A DNA stretch of 11,674 nucleotides from NCBI GenBank assembly GCA_019414545.1, contig DXLV01000049.1, positions 1-11,674 on the forward strand, read 5' to 3'. A program made the translations under genes and the position numbers. The stretch is from Collinsella sp. GTDB lineage: Bacteria > Actinomycetota > Coriobacteriia > Coriobacteriales > Coriobacteriaceae. A model generated the notes under the pieces. That model saw nothing but the letters and a program-made list of their open reading frames with translations. It was not told the DNA's origin and ran no database searches. Below, piece after piece: positions 1 through 6,421 of the stretch; the stretch's first letter is position 1, and the number at the start of each line of letters is the position of its first letter.

Positions 1-723
1 GATGACCACGACGTCCTCGCCCAGCTCGAGCTTCTCGCCCTTCTTGGCGGCATCGATGCCAGCCTGTACGATGCCGCGGGCGTCGAGCACGACCGTCGCG
101 GCCGCCTTGCCGCCACCTCCACCGGCGTCGAGGGCGTTTGGGCTGCCGGTGACTGCCGCCGCGGTCCTGCCACCGTGGTCGAGGCTATCGCCGACGCCGC
201 CGAGGTCGCCCGTGCCATTGCCGGCGTGGACTTTAACAAGTACGCCGACTGCAACGAGCAGGCCGGTCGCGAGGACACCTGCTACGAGCGCAAGGGGTCG
301 CTGTGCCGCGACAAGCGCAACTGCACCAAGACCCGCTGCCTGGGCTGCGGCTCGGTGTGCGAGGTCTGCTGCGACGTGTGCCCCAACCGCGCAAACGTTG
401 CTATTAAGGTGCCGGGCCTGGCCAAGCATCAGGTGGTACATGTCGACGGCATGTGCAACGAGTGCGGCAACTGCGCCGTGTTCTGCCCCTACCAGGAGGG
501 TCGTCCCTATAAGGACAAGCTCACCCTGTTCTGGAGCGAGCAGGACATGGAGAACTCCGAGAACGAGGGCTTCCTGGCTGTGGACGAGGACCACTTTAAA
601 GTCCGCGTCGCCGGCACGGTCCGCACCGTCTCGGTCGATGCCGTCAACACCGGTCTTCCCGAGGCCGTCCGCCTGACCATCAGGGCCGTGCGCGACAACT
701 ATTCGTACCTTCTTAAGAAATAG
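1..723 (+). CDS. ygfK: YgfK-type iron-sulfur flavoprotein (putative selenate reductase subunit), C-terminal part
   Basis: The gene is open from the first base of the window, so only the last 240 residues are seen. Near the start is GVWAAGDCRRGPATVVEAI, the second flavin-binding GD motif of glutamate-synthase-small-subunit-like oxidoreductases. After it comes a Cys-rich tail: a cluster around visible residues 113-127 (CLGCGSVCEVCCDVCP) and a second one at 152-162 (CNECGNCAVFCP), both suited to iron-sulfur centres. This flavin-then-ferredoxin order is typical of YgfK, which in many anaerobes sits beside selenium-dependent molybdenum hydroxylase genes. It probably moves electrons between a pyridine nucleotide and the hydroxylase via the ferredoxin encoded 11 bp downstream. 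The selenate reductase name is historical, and the true substrate is not shown by the sequence. The family call is firm; the electron direction is inferred. Confidence 0.85.
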   Translation, partial: DDHDVLAQLELLALLGGIDASLYDAAGVEHDRRGRLAATSTGVEGVWAAGDCRRGPATVVEAIADAAEVARAIAGVDFNKYADCNEQAGREDTCYERKGSLCRDKRNCTKTRCLGCGSVCEVCCDVCPNRANVAIKVPGLAKHQVVHVDGMCNECGNCAVFCPYQEGRPYKDKLTLFWSEQDMENSENEGFLAVDEDHFKVRVAGTVRTVSVDAVNTGLPEAVRLTIRAVRDNYSYLLKK

Positions 724-734
724 GCGAGTCTCTT

Positions 735-1214
735 ATGGCCAAATCCATTCAACATAACGTGGCCTACGTTGCCTGCGGAAGCGGCTGTGCCTCCGCAGGC
801 GGCGACGCCCGCTGCAGCGAAGGCTGCATTGGCTGTGGCGCCTGCGTCACGGCCTGCCCCCACGGCGCCATTGCGCTGGTTGATGGCATCGCCCGCGTGG
901 ATCGCTCCAAGTGCACGGGCTGTGGCCTGTGCGGCATGGCGTGCCCGCAGCGCGTGATTGCCTTCGTTCCCGGCTACCAGAACATTCTGGTGCGCTGTAA
1001 CAACACCGACAAGGGCGCCATTGCGCGCAAGATCTGCGACACGAGCTGCATCGGTTGCGGCATGTGCGCTAAAAAGTGCCCTGCCGGCGCTATCCGCATC
1101 GAGGACAACTGCGCCCATATCGACGGCGCGGACTGCCTGTCGTGCGGCATGTGCGCCGTCGTCTGCCCGCATGGCGCCATCCACGACCGCACCGGCATCG
1201 CCGCCGGCGTGTAG
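735..1214 (+). CDS. Ferredoxin with four [4Fe-4S] motifs
   Basis: This 159-residue soluble protein has four CxxCxxCxxxCP motifs, at C31/34/37/41, C60/63/66/70, C105/108/111/115 and C134/137/140/144. The first and second pairs are separated by a linker containing VRCNNTDKGAIARKICDTSC. That linker resembles the RnfB polyferredoxin region, where NTDKG precedes the third cluster. Extra cysteines lie at the N-terminus (C14, C18, C27). It has no signal peptide or membrane segment. It lies 11 bp after the YgfK-like gene and 12 bp before the hydroxylase gene, so it is most likely the electron carrier between them. The ATG is preceded only by a weak GCGAG, so translation may be coupled to the upstream stop. 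The fold is certain; the partner assignment rests on operon position. Confidence 0.85.
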   Translation: MAKSIQHNVAYVACGSGCASAGGDARCSEGCIGCGACVTACPHGAIALVDGIARVDRSKCTGCGLCGMACPQRVIAFVPGYQNILVRCNNTDKGAIARKICDTSCIGCGMCAKKCPAGAIRIEDNCAHIDGADCLSCGMCAVVCPHGAIHDRTGIAAGV

Positions 1215-1226
1215 AAGGGAATCACC

Positions 1227-4004
1227 ATGGCACAGGAATTCACTTTTACCGTTAACGGCGTCGAACGCACGACGACTCAGAACAAGCCGCTGCTCCGCTA
1301 CTTGCGCGACGACCTGCACATCCATTCCGCTAAGGACGGCTGCTCCGAGGGCGCCTGCGGTACCTGCACCATCCATGTAGACGGCGCGGCCGTCAAGGCA
1401 TGCGTACTGACCACCGCTCTTGCCGCCGGCCGCAACATCGTGACCGTCGAGGGCCTGCCCCAGGACGTGCGCGAGGCCTTTGTGTACGCCTTTGGCGCCG
1501 TGGGTGCCGTGCAGTGCGGTTTTTGCATCCCCGGCATGGTCATGGCGGGTGCGGCGCTCATCGCCGAGGACCCCGAGCCCACCGAGGAGCAGATCAAGTA
1601 CGCCATCCGCGGCAACGTCTGCCGCTGCACCGGCTACAAAAAGATTATCGAGGGCATTTCGCTGGCCGCTGCGGTGCTCCGCGGCGAAAAGCGGATCGAC
1701 GAGGGCCTGGAGCGCGGCGACGACTACGGTGTGGGCAAGCGCGCCTTCCGTATCGACGTGCGCAAGAAGGTGCTCGGCGAGGGCAAATACCCCGATGACA
1801 TCGACGAGCTCGATCAACCGGGTCTGACCTACGCCAGCGCCGTGCGCTCCAAGTACCCGCGCGCCCGTGTGCTCTCCATCGACACCTCCAAGGCCGAGGC
1901 CCTGCCCGGCGTGGTGGGTATCCTACGCGCCGAGGACGTGCCGGTCAACCAGGTCGGCCACCTTATCCAGGACTGGGACGTCATGATCGCGGTGGGCGAT
2001 ATCACCCGCTGCGTGGGCGATGCCATCGTGCTGGTGGTCGCCGAGGACGAGGCGACGCTCGAGAAGGCCAAGAAGCTCGTAAAGATCGATTACGAGCCGC
2101 TGGAGCCCGTGCGTAACATTGTCGAGGCCAGGGCTGCCGACGCCCCACGCCTGCACGACAGCTTCTTTGCCTTTGGCAACACGGTAGAGCTCAAGGACAA
2201 CGTGTGCCAGAGCCGCCATGTGACGCGCGGCGACGCCGCCAAGGCGTTGGCGGAGAGCGCATTTACCGTGACGCAGCGCTTTACCACGCCCTTTACCGAG
2301 CATGCCTTCTTGGAGCCCGAGTGCGCCGTCGCCTTCCCGTACAAGAACGGCGTCAAGGTGCAGTCGACCGACCAGGGTGCCTACGATACGCGCAAAGAGT
2401 GCGCCCACATGTTTGGCTGGGATAGCGAACCCGAGCGTGTGGTCGTCGAGACCATGCTCGTGGGTGGCGGCTTTGGCGGTAAGGAGGACGTTTCGGTCCA
2501 GCACCTGGCCGCGCTCGCCGCATATAAGTTCCAGCGTCCTGTGAAGTGCAAGCTCACGCGTGCCGAGTCGCTTGCGTTCCATCCCAAGCGTCATGCCATG
2601 GACGGTACCTTTACGCTGGGCTGCGACGCCGAGGGCAACTTTACCGGCCTGGACTGCGAGATCAACTTTGATACCGGCGCCTACGCGTCGCTGTGTGGCC
2701 CGGTGCTCGAGCGCGCCTGCACGCATGCCGTTGGCCCCTATAAGTACCAGAACACCGACATTCGCGGCTTTGGCTACTACACCAACAACCCGCCCGCCGG
2801 CGCGTACCGCGGCTTTGGCGTGTGCCAGTCCGAGTTTGCACTCGAGAGCCTGATCGACCTGCTGGCCGAGAAGGTCGGCCTGGATCCGTGGGAGATCCGC
2901 TACCGTAACGCCATCGAGCCGGGCGAGGTTTTGCCCAACGGTCAGATTGCCGACTGCTCCACGGCGCTTAAGGAGACGCTGCTCGAGGTCAAAGATGCCT
3001 ACTATGCGCATCCCGGACACGCCGGTATTGCCTGCGCCATGAAGAACGCCGGCGTGGGCGTGGGCCTGCCCGATGCCGGCCGCTGCAAGATTCGCGTCGA
3101 GGATGGCCGCGCCGTGGTCTACGCCGCCACGTCCGACATCGGCCAGGGCTGCAACACGGTCTTTTTGCAGGACGTTGCCGAGGCCTGCGGTCTGCCGCTG
3201 AGCCGCATCGCCAACGGCGAGTGCTCCACCGAGAACGCTCCCGACTCCGGCACCACGTCTGGCTCGCGCCAGACGGTCGTGACCGGCGAGGCCGTGCGCG
3301 GTGCCGCCTTCCTGCTGCGCGATGCCATGGTTGGCATCGAGGCCGGCAAGCCTGCGCCTACCGCCCCGGTGAGCGCGCATGGCGACGGCGTCAAGATCGA
3401 GTACGACGACGGTCGCGCCTATCAGCTGCGCACGCAGGAGCTCGTCGCCGGCCAGGGTATGCATCCTCAGGATCCCGCGACCGCCATCAAGGCGCTTGAG
3501 GGATGCGAGTTTGGCTACGTGTATCTGGAGCCGACCGACAAGCTGGGCGCCGACGTTCCCAACCCCAAGAGCCACATCTGCTACGGCTTTGCCACGCATG
3601 TGGTCATTTTGGATGATGACGGCCGCGTGAGCGAGGTCTATGCCGCGCACGATTCCGGCAAGGTTGTCAATCCCATCTCCATCCAGGGTCAGATCGAAGG
3701 CGGCGTGCTCATGGGTATGGGCTATGCGCTTACCGAGGATTGGCCGCTCAAGGACTGCGTACCCCAGGCAAGGTACGGCACGCTCGGGCTGTTCCGTGCG
3801 CCCGAGATTCCGGATATCCACGCCATCTACGTGGAGAAGGACGAGCTGCTGCCCGTGGCATACGGCGGCAAGGGCATTGGAGAGATCGCAACGATCCCCA
3901 CGGCGCCCGCCGTGCAGAACGCCTACCGCGCATTCGACGGCAAGCTGCGTCCGGATCTGCCCATGGCGGATACGCCGTACAGCCGCGCCCGTCACCGCGG
4001 GTAG
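1227..4004 (+). CDS. xdhD: XdhD-like selenium-dependent xanthine dehydrogenase/purine hydroxylase, fused [2Fe-2S] and Mo-binding domains
   Basis: This 925-residue cytoplasmic molybdenum hydroxylase probably hydroxylates xanthine or a related purine. Residues 1-80 are a plant-type [2Fe-2S] domain (C39, C44, C47, C59). Residues 85-150 are the helical second [2Fe-2S] domain (C97, C100, C132, C134). From about 170 to the end is the aldehyde-oxidase/xanthine-dehydrogenase molybdopterin region, with GGGFGGKE at 413-420, AYRGFG at 526-531 and GKGIGE at 881-886. E886 fits the catalytic glutamate of the family. There is no FAD domain, as in E. coli XdhD, so electrons must leave to a separate protein, presumably the ferredoxin and YgfK-like flavoprotein encoded just upstream. 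Members of this two-domain family usually occur with selenium-labile hydroxylase genes; in them selenium is a cofactor ligand, not selenocysteine. The ATG follows a good AAGGGA site 6 bp upstream. The substrate could also be hypoxanthine or urate-derived purines. Confidence 0.88.
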   Translation: MAQEFTFTVNGVERTTTQNKPLLRYLRDDLHIHSAKDGCSEGACGTCTIHVDGAAVKACVLTTALAAGRNIVTVEGLPQDVREAFVYAFGAVGAVQCGFCIPGMVMAGAALIAEDPEPTEEQIKYAIRGNVCRCTGYKKIIEGISLAAAVLRGEKRIDEGLERGDDYGVGKRAFRIDVRKKVLGEGKYPDDIDELDQPGLTYASAVRSKYPRARVLSIDTSKAEALPGVVGILRAEDVPVNQVGHLIQDWDVMIAVGDITRCVGDAIVLVVAEDEATLEKAKKLVKIDYEPLEPVRNIVEARAADAPRLHDSFFAFGNTVELKDNVCQSRHVTRGDAAKALAESAFTVTQRFTTPFTEHAFLEPECAVAFPYKNGVKVQSTDQGAYDTRKECAHMFGWDSEPERVVVETMLVGGGFGGKEDVSVQHLAALAAYKFQRPVKCKLTRAESLAFHPKRHAMDGTFTLGCDAEGNFTGLDCEINFDTGAYASLCGPVLERACTHAVGPYKYQNTDIRGFGYYTNNPPAGAYRGFGVCQSEFALESLIDLLAEKVGLDPWEIRYRNAIEPGEVLPNGQIADCSTALKETLLEVKDAYYAHPGHAGIACAMKNAGVGVGLPDAGRCKIRVEDGRAVVYAATSDIGQGCNTVFLQDVAEACGLPLSRIANGECSTENAPDSGTTSGSRQTVVTGEAVRGAAFLLRDAMVGIEAGKPAPTAPVSAHGDGVKIEYDDGRAYQLRTQELVAGQGMHPQDPATAIKALEGCEFGYVYLEPTDKLGADVPNPKSHICYGFATHVVILDDDGRVSEVYAAHDSGKVVNPISIQGQIEGGVLMGMGYALTEDWPLKDCVPQARYGTLGLFRAPEIPDIHAIYVEKDELLPVAYGGKGIGEIATIPTAPAVQNAYRAFDGKLRPDLPMADTPYSRARHRG

Positions 4005-4073
4005 GGTAGAGCGCGGACGGCCATTGCTGACGGGCTGTTCGCGCTCAACATCAACTGTATATGCTGCGCCTTT

Positions 4074-4109
4074 GGCCCCAGTTCCATCGCGAGCCGGGGC
4101 CTTTTGTTT
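4074..4109 (+). terminator. Rho-independent terminator of the hydroxylase operon
   Basis: GGCCCC (4074-4079) pairs with GGGGCC (4096-4101). After one mismatch the stem continues with G4081-C4094, T4082-G4093, T4083-A4092 and C4084-G4091, and TTTTGTTT follows. It lies 70 bp after the xdhD-like stop and just before the repeat array. Confidence 0.8.
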
Positions 4110-4114
4110 GGAGC

Positions 4115-4750
4115 GGAAACTGCGTCCCGGAATTGGCGCTCAGAATGGGATGCGCTTTCCTTTTTGGGCCCTCGGCGGAAACTACGTCCCGGATTCGATG
4201 TTCAGAATGGGATGCATTTTCCCTTTGAGTCTCTAGCGGAAAGCGTGTCCCGGAATTCGGTTCCAGAGTGGGATGCGCTTTCCGGTTGGAGCTTCAAACG
4301 GAAAGTGCATCCCGGAATCCGCACCTGGAATGGGACGCACTTTCCGGAACAGCCCTCAACCGGAAACTGCGACCCGGAATTCGATGCCAGAACGGGATAT
4401 GCTTTCCGAATCGCCTTCAGGCGGAAATTGCATCCCATTCTGAGTCTTCATTCTGGGACACGCTTTCCGCAAGGAGCTTCATCAGGAAAGCGCATCCCGT
4501 TCCGAGCTCCTATTCCGGGACGCACTTTCCGGTTGTCATTCACTTGGAAACTGCATCCCAGTTTGAGCGTCTATTCCGGGATGCAGTTTCCGCTGGGCGT
4601 TCAACCGGAAACCGTGTCCCGTTCTAGGCCTTGATTCCGGGACACGGTTTCCGCTAGGCATGCCATCTGGAAAGCGCATCCCGTTTTGAGCACTCAGTCT
4701 GGGACATGGTTTCCGCGGGAGCTTCCGACCGGAAAGCGTATCCCGGTTTG
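4115..4750. repeat. Tandem array of 46-bp palindromic units, 61-62 bp period (10 full units plus a half)
   Basis: Full units occupy 4115-4160, 4177-4222, 4238-4283, 4300-4345, 4362-4407, 4423-4468, 4485-4530, 4546-4591, 4607-4652 and 4669-4714. A half unit is left at 4731-4750. Each unit is a 14-bp left arm with consensus GGAAASYGYRTCCC, an 18-bp centre, and the inverted arm. Spacers are 15-16 bp and are often themselves weakly inverted (GGTTG...CAACC). Arm differences are mostly transitions that still allow G-U pairing. Units 8 and 9 have perfectly matching arms. Centres of units 1-5 read RGAAT...RGAAY, while units 6-10 carry the reverse complement, so the array flips orientation after 4407. 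It fills the gap between two convergent genes, the usual place for REP/BIME-like elements. The 61/62 alternation breaks any reading frame, so it is not coding. No known repeat family was recognised. Confidence 0.92.
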
Positions 4751-4780
4751 GTAGGCAGGCGGGCATAAGCTCAGCAGCTC

Positions 4781-5779
4781 CTACAGGTCTACCTCGTTGA
4801 GCCATGTCGGCAGCGCGGTCTGCCGGATGCCTGCCGTCTGCAGCTTTTTGGCGAGCATTCCTGCCGAGCGGACCTCGTTCATGGTAAAGCGCAGCAGAGG
4901 GTGACCGTAGAGCGATAGATGCGCCTCGCGCTGTCGTTCGGCAACGAGCGCCTCGGCGGTGGTGCGTCCGGCCAGCATGGTCTGGTCGGTATATTTGATG
5001 AGCCCGTCGAGTTCGCCCAGCGTGAGCTCCCGCGCCTGGCGCTCCCAGGCAAAGTCCGTTCGTATGGGCTTGGCCGAATCGAAGGGGTCCGTTAGCTCGT
5101 ATTGAAGCCCATCGGGTGCAAAGCCCGTTTCGATCATGACGGCTCGGGCGACCGATTCCCCGCCGCTCTCGGCGCGAGCGTCGGCATATCGAAGCGTTGT
5201 GAGGGCGGTGCGAATCGCGAGACCATTGCGGACAGTCGCTCGTTGCTCAACGGCCTCCATCAGCTGTTCCGGCGCAAGGCCGAGCTTTGAGATCGCCGAA
5301 TCGGCAATGGGCATGCCGTCGGCAAAACCAGTTTGCAGCAGGCAATCTGTGGCCGTTTGGATGGGCGGTGTTACCGATACGCCGGCTCTGCGTATTGCTC
5401 CGGCCGGCTCAATCTGGTGTCGCTGAATATGTGCGCCCGGACGAGCCGACGGCTTTGTCGAGCTGCAAACATGCACGACGTTCAGGTGTCGCCACGAGAC
5501 CTCGAGCCCCAGCAGGCAAGCTGCCGAAAACGAGCAGAACGTCCAATCGGGATGGATGATCGCAAGGGCGCGGATAATCTCGCAATGGCGTTGCGCTCGG
5601 TTGAGTTCATCCCAGCGCGTTTTTCGCGCAAACAACCCCGGCATGGGCGAGACAACCGTGCCGCCGGCGCGCCGAAGGAGCGCTTTTCGGATCGCCGTGC
5701 TCGGGGGAATCAGGCAGCGCCCCTCTTGTTCGGCTTGAGTGAGCAGTTGGTCGATGAGCTGGTCATTGCAATGGGTCAT
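4781..5779 (-). CDS. AbiEi-like protein: winged-helix N-terminus with PD-(D/E)XK/DUF559-like C-terminal half
   Basis: This 332-residue protein looks like the actinobacterial group annotated as AbiEi-family antitoxin-domain proteins. Residues 1-60 resemble the AbiEi N-terminal winged helix (Q8 to the GLFAR turn at 48-52). Residues 60-150 resemble the AbiEi middle domain, with SFSAACLLGL at 83-92. Residues 205-305 look like a Vsr/DUF559-type nuclease fold: E208 in a helix, D242 in RTDFAW, E256 and D258 in GELDG, and LLRFTMNEV near the end. These match the E...D...ExDG pattern of related proteins, but activity is unproven. A strong GGAGG (plus-strand 5789-5793), 9 bp before the ATG, fixes the start. 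No AbiEii nucleotidyltransferase lies on either side, so a classical AbiE pair is not present here. The gene converges on xdhD and is bracketed by palindromic repeat arrays. It may be a DNA-binding regulator or a nuclease-bearing defence protein. Confidence 0.6.
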   Translation of the reverse strand: MTHCNDQLIDQLLTQAEQEGRCLIPPSTAIRKALLRRAGGTVVSPMPGLFARKTRWDELNRAQRHCEIIRALAIIHPDWTFCSFSAACLLGLEVSWRHLNVVHVCSSTKPSARPGAHIQRHQIEPAGAIRRAGVSVTPPIQTATDCLLQTGFADGMPIADSAISKLGLAPEQLMEAVEQRATVRNGLAIRTALTTLRYADARAESGGESVARAVMIETGFAPDGLQYELTDPFDSAKPIRTDFAWERQARELTLGELDGLIKYTDQTMLAGRTTAEALVAERQREAHLSLYGHPLLRFTMNEVRSAGMLAKKLQTAGIRQTALPTWLNEVDL

Positions 5780-5834
5780 GAGCTACCGCCTCCTTTTGGG
5801 TAGCAAAAACGTATCAGCTGGAACTTGCCGCTCA

Positions 5835-5856
5835 GCTGACCAAAAGTTGACCAAAA
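5835..5856. promoter_or_regulatory. Tandem 11-bp repeat upstream of the AbiEi-like gene, candidate operator
   Basis: GCTGACCAAAA and GTTGACCAAAA lie head to tail with one mismatch, 56-77 bp upstream of the AbiEi-like start. One copy per helical turn would suit a DNA-binding protein such as the gene's own winged-helix product. Operator function is inferred. Confidence 0.35.
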
Positions 5857-5865
5857 TCTAACCAT

Positions 5866-5886
5866 GCAGGTAGATGACCTGCTTTT
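5866..5886 (+). terminator. Short perfect hairpin followed by TTTT (terminator or operator)
   Basis: GCAGGT (5866-5871) pairs exactly with ACCTGC (5877-5882) around a 5-base loop, and TTTT follows on the + strand. No gene reads toward it from the left on the + strand, so it may instead be a palindromic operator in the upstream region of the minus-strand AbiEi-like gene. Confidence 0.35.
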
Positions 5887-5917
5887 GGCGACATATTTCT
5901 TGTTTGAATCGGTGGGC

Positions 5918-5946
5918 GGTAATTGGCGACCGTGAACGGTAACTGG
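5918..5946. repeat. Small repeats in the 5780-6006 gap
   Basis: GGTAAYTGG occurs twice, at 5918-5926 and 5938-5946, 20 bp apart. The palindrome ACCGT-GA-ACGGT (5929-5940) lies between and overlaps the second copy. It could be a regulator site, but nothing in the sequence says for what. Apart from this and the two elements at 5835-5886, no gene or RNA was seen between 5794 and 6006. Confidence 0.25.
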
Positions 5947-6006
5947 ATATGAAGTCTTGGTAAGTTTCGGGACGTGTACTTTTTAGAAAAATGGCAGTCT
6001 CTCCGC

Positions 6007-6144
6007 GGAAAGTGCATCCCAGAATTAAGCCTCGGAACGGGATACCCTTTCCGAATCGGTCTTCAGGCGGAAGCTGCTCCCCGGATTTGACCTTCAGACC
6101 GGGATGCCGTTTCCGGTTGAGGCCTCGAGCGGAAAGCGCGTCCC
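6007..6144. repeat. Second palindromic-unit array (2 full units plus a left half)
   Basis: Units at 6007-6052 and 6069-6114, and a left arm at 6131-6144, share the 46-bp length, the 62-bp period and the GGAAA...TCCC/GGGA...TTTCC arms of the array at 4115-4750. Their centres (AGAAT...GGAAC and GGATT...AGACC) match the orientation of units 1-5 of that array. The second left arm is slightly decayed (GGAAGCTGCTCCCC). The sequence after 6144 no longer matches, so the third unit is truncated. Confidence 0.9.
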
Positions 6145-6198
6145 ATAATCCCCAACGGCACCGCAGCGGGCGCCGAGATTTCGTTACCGAAAAACCAT

Positions 6199-6227
6199 TT
6201 GTTAGACCTGGCGTCCGCGGGTAAAAT
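6199..6227 (+). promoter_or_regulatory. Sigma-70-type promoter for a short RNA
   Basis: TTGTTA (6199-6204) and TAAAAT (6222-6227) are separated by exactly 17 bp, giving an expected start near 6234. No sizeable ORF follows before the terminator at 6283-6319, so the product would be an RNA of about 85 bases. The AT-rich -10 also forms the T-tract of a possible minus-strand terminator for the small peptide gene. Confidence 0.6.
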
Positions 6228-6233
6228 AAAGTC

Positions 6234-6319
6234 GACGGCAGCCCAAGTAGTGAAGAGCTGGGCGGCGCCGTTACTTCGATTAAGGGGTCAATGCCTTAGA
6301 GGCGTCGACCCCTCTTTTT
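6234..6319 (+). ncRNA. Putative cis-antisense RNA, candidate type I antitoxin
   Basis: The predicted transcript runs from the promoter at 6199-6227 to the terminator ending near 6319. It folds into two hairpins. The first pairs GCCCA (6241-6245) with TGGGC (6259-6263), extended by CGGC (6236-6239) with GCCG (6267-6270). The second is the terminator. The RNA is complementary to the stop codon, the last seven codons and the presumed 3' UTR of the 41-residue peptide gene on the other strand. This convergent, 3'-overlapping layout is known from type I toxin-antitoxin pairs such as txpA/RatA. The boundaries are predicted and not measured. Confidence 0.5.
6283..6319 (+). terminator. Strong Rho-independent terminator of the short RNA
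   Basis: AGGGGTC (6283-6289) pairs with GACCCCT (6307-6313). After one mismatch the stem continues with ATGCCT (6291-6296) and AGGCGT (6300-6305) around a TAG loop, and CTTTTT follows. The T-tract is on the + strand. The hairpin overlaps the end of the minus-strand peptide gene, including part of its TAA. Confidence 0.8.
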
Positions 6320-6421
6320 CTGCTTCGTACGCTGCTTGAGTGCCTCGGTAAGTCCGATAAGCGCCGTGAGGAGCGAGACCAAAGCGGTCAGGAGCTTCAC
6401 GAAATCAGTCAGATCGGTCAT
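6296..6421 (-). CDS. 41-residue hydrophobic/basic peptide, candidate type I toxin
   Basis: Residues 1-7 are MTDLTDF. Residues 8-29 are a hydrophobic helix rich in Leu, Ala and Thr (KLLTALVSLLTALIGL at 9-24). Residues 30-41 are a basic tail (QRTKQKKRGRRL). Short length, a single membrane-type helix and a Lys/Arg end are the hallmarks of membrane-acting type I toxins and holin-like peptides, though no named family was recognised. The ATG at 6421 has GGGAGG (plus-strand 6430-6435) at 8-base spacing. An earlier in-frame ATG (6427) is only two bases from that site and less likely. The gene probably starts from the AT-rich region at 6526-6552 and may end at the hairpin 6236-6270, which is followed by TTTATTTT on the minus strand. 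An antisense RNA candidate covers its 3' end. A phage-lysis or signalling peptide is an alternative. Confidence 0.6.
   Translation of the reverse strand: MTDLTDFVKLLTALVSLLTALIGLTEALKQRTKQKKRGRRL

Noticed and set aside
699..1817. 372-codon open frame on the minus strand opposite the ferredoxin and hydroxylase.
   Set aside because: It lies antisense to clearly conserved Cys motifs. Its Ala/His/Gly-rich composition is typical of a shadow frame in high-GC DNA.
1923..3995. 690-codon open frame on the minus strand opposite the hydroxylase.
   Set aside because: The + strand carries the molybdopterin motifs throughout; the antisense protein has no recognisable domain and a shadow-like composition.
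4104..4634. Long open frames across the repeat array, including a 176-codon one on the + strand and others on both strands.
   Set aside because: They are made entirely of repeat units whose 61/62 bp period shifts frame, they have no ribosome site, and peptide repeats appear in several frames at once.
4115..4750. CRISPR array.
   Set aside because: The repeated element is a degenerate palindrome with variable arms, the spacers are only 15-16 bp and similar to each other, and orientation flips midway. No cas genes are present.
4074..4780. Insertion sequence or transposon remnant associated with the repeats.
   Set aside because: No transposase fragment, terminal inverted repeats or target-site duplication could be seen around either array.
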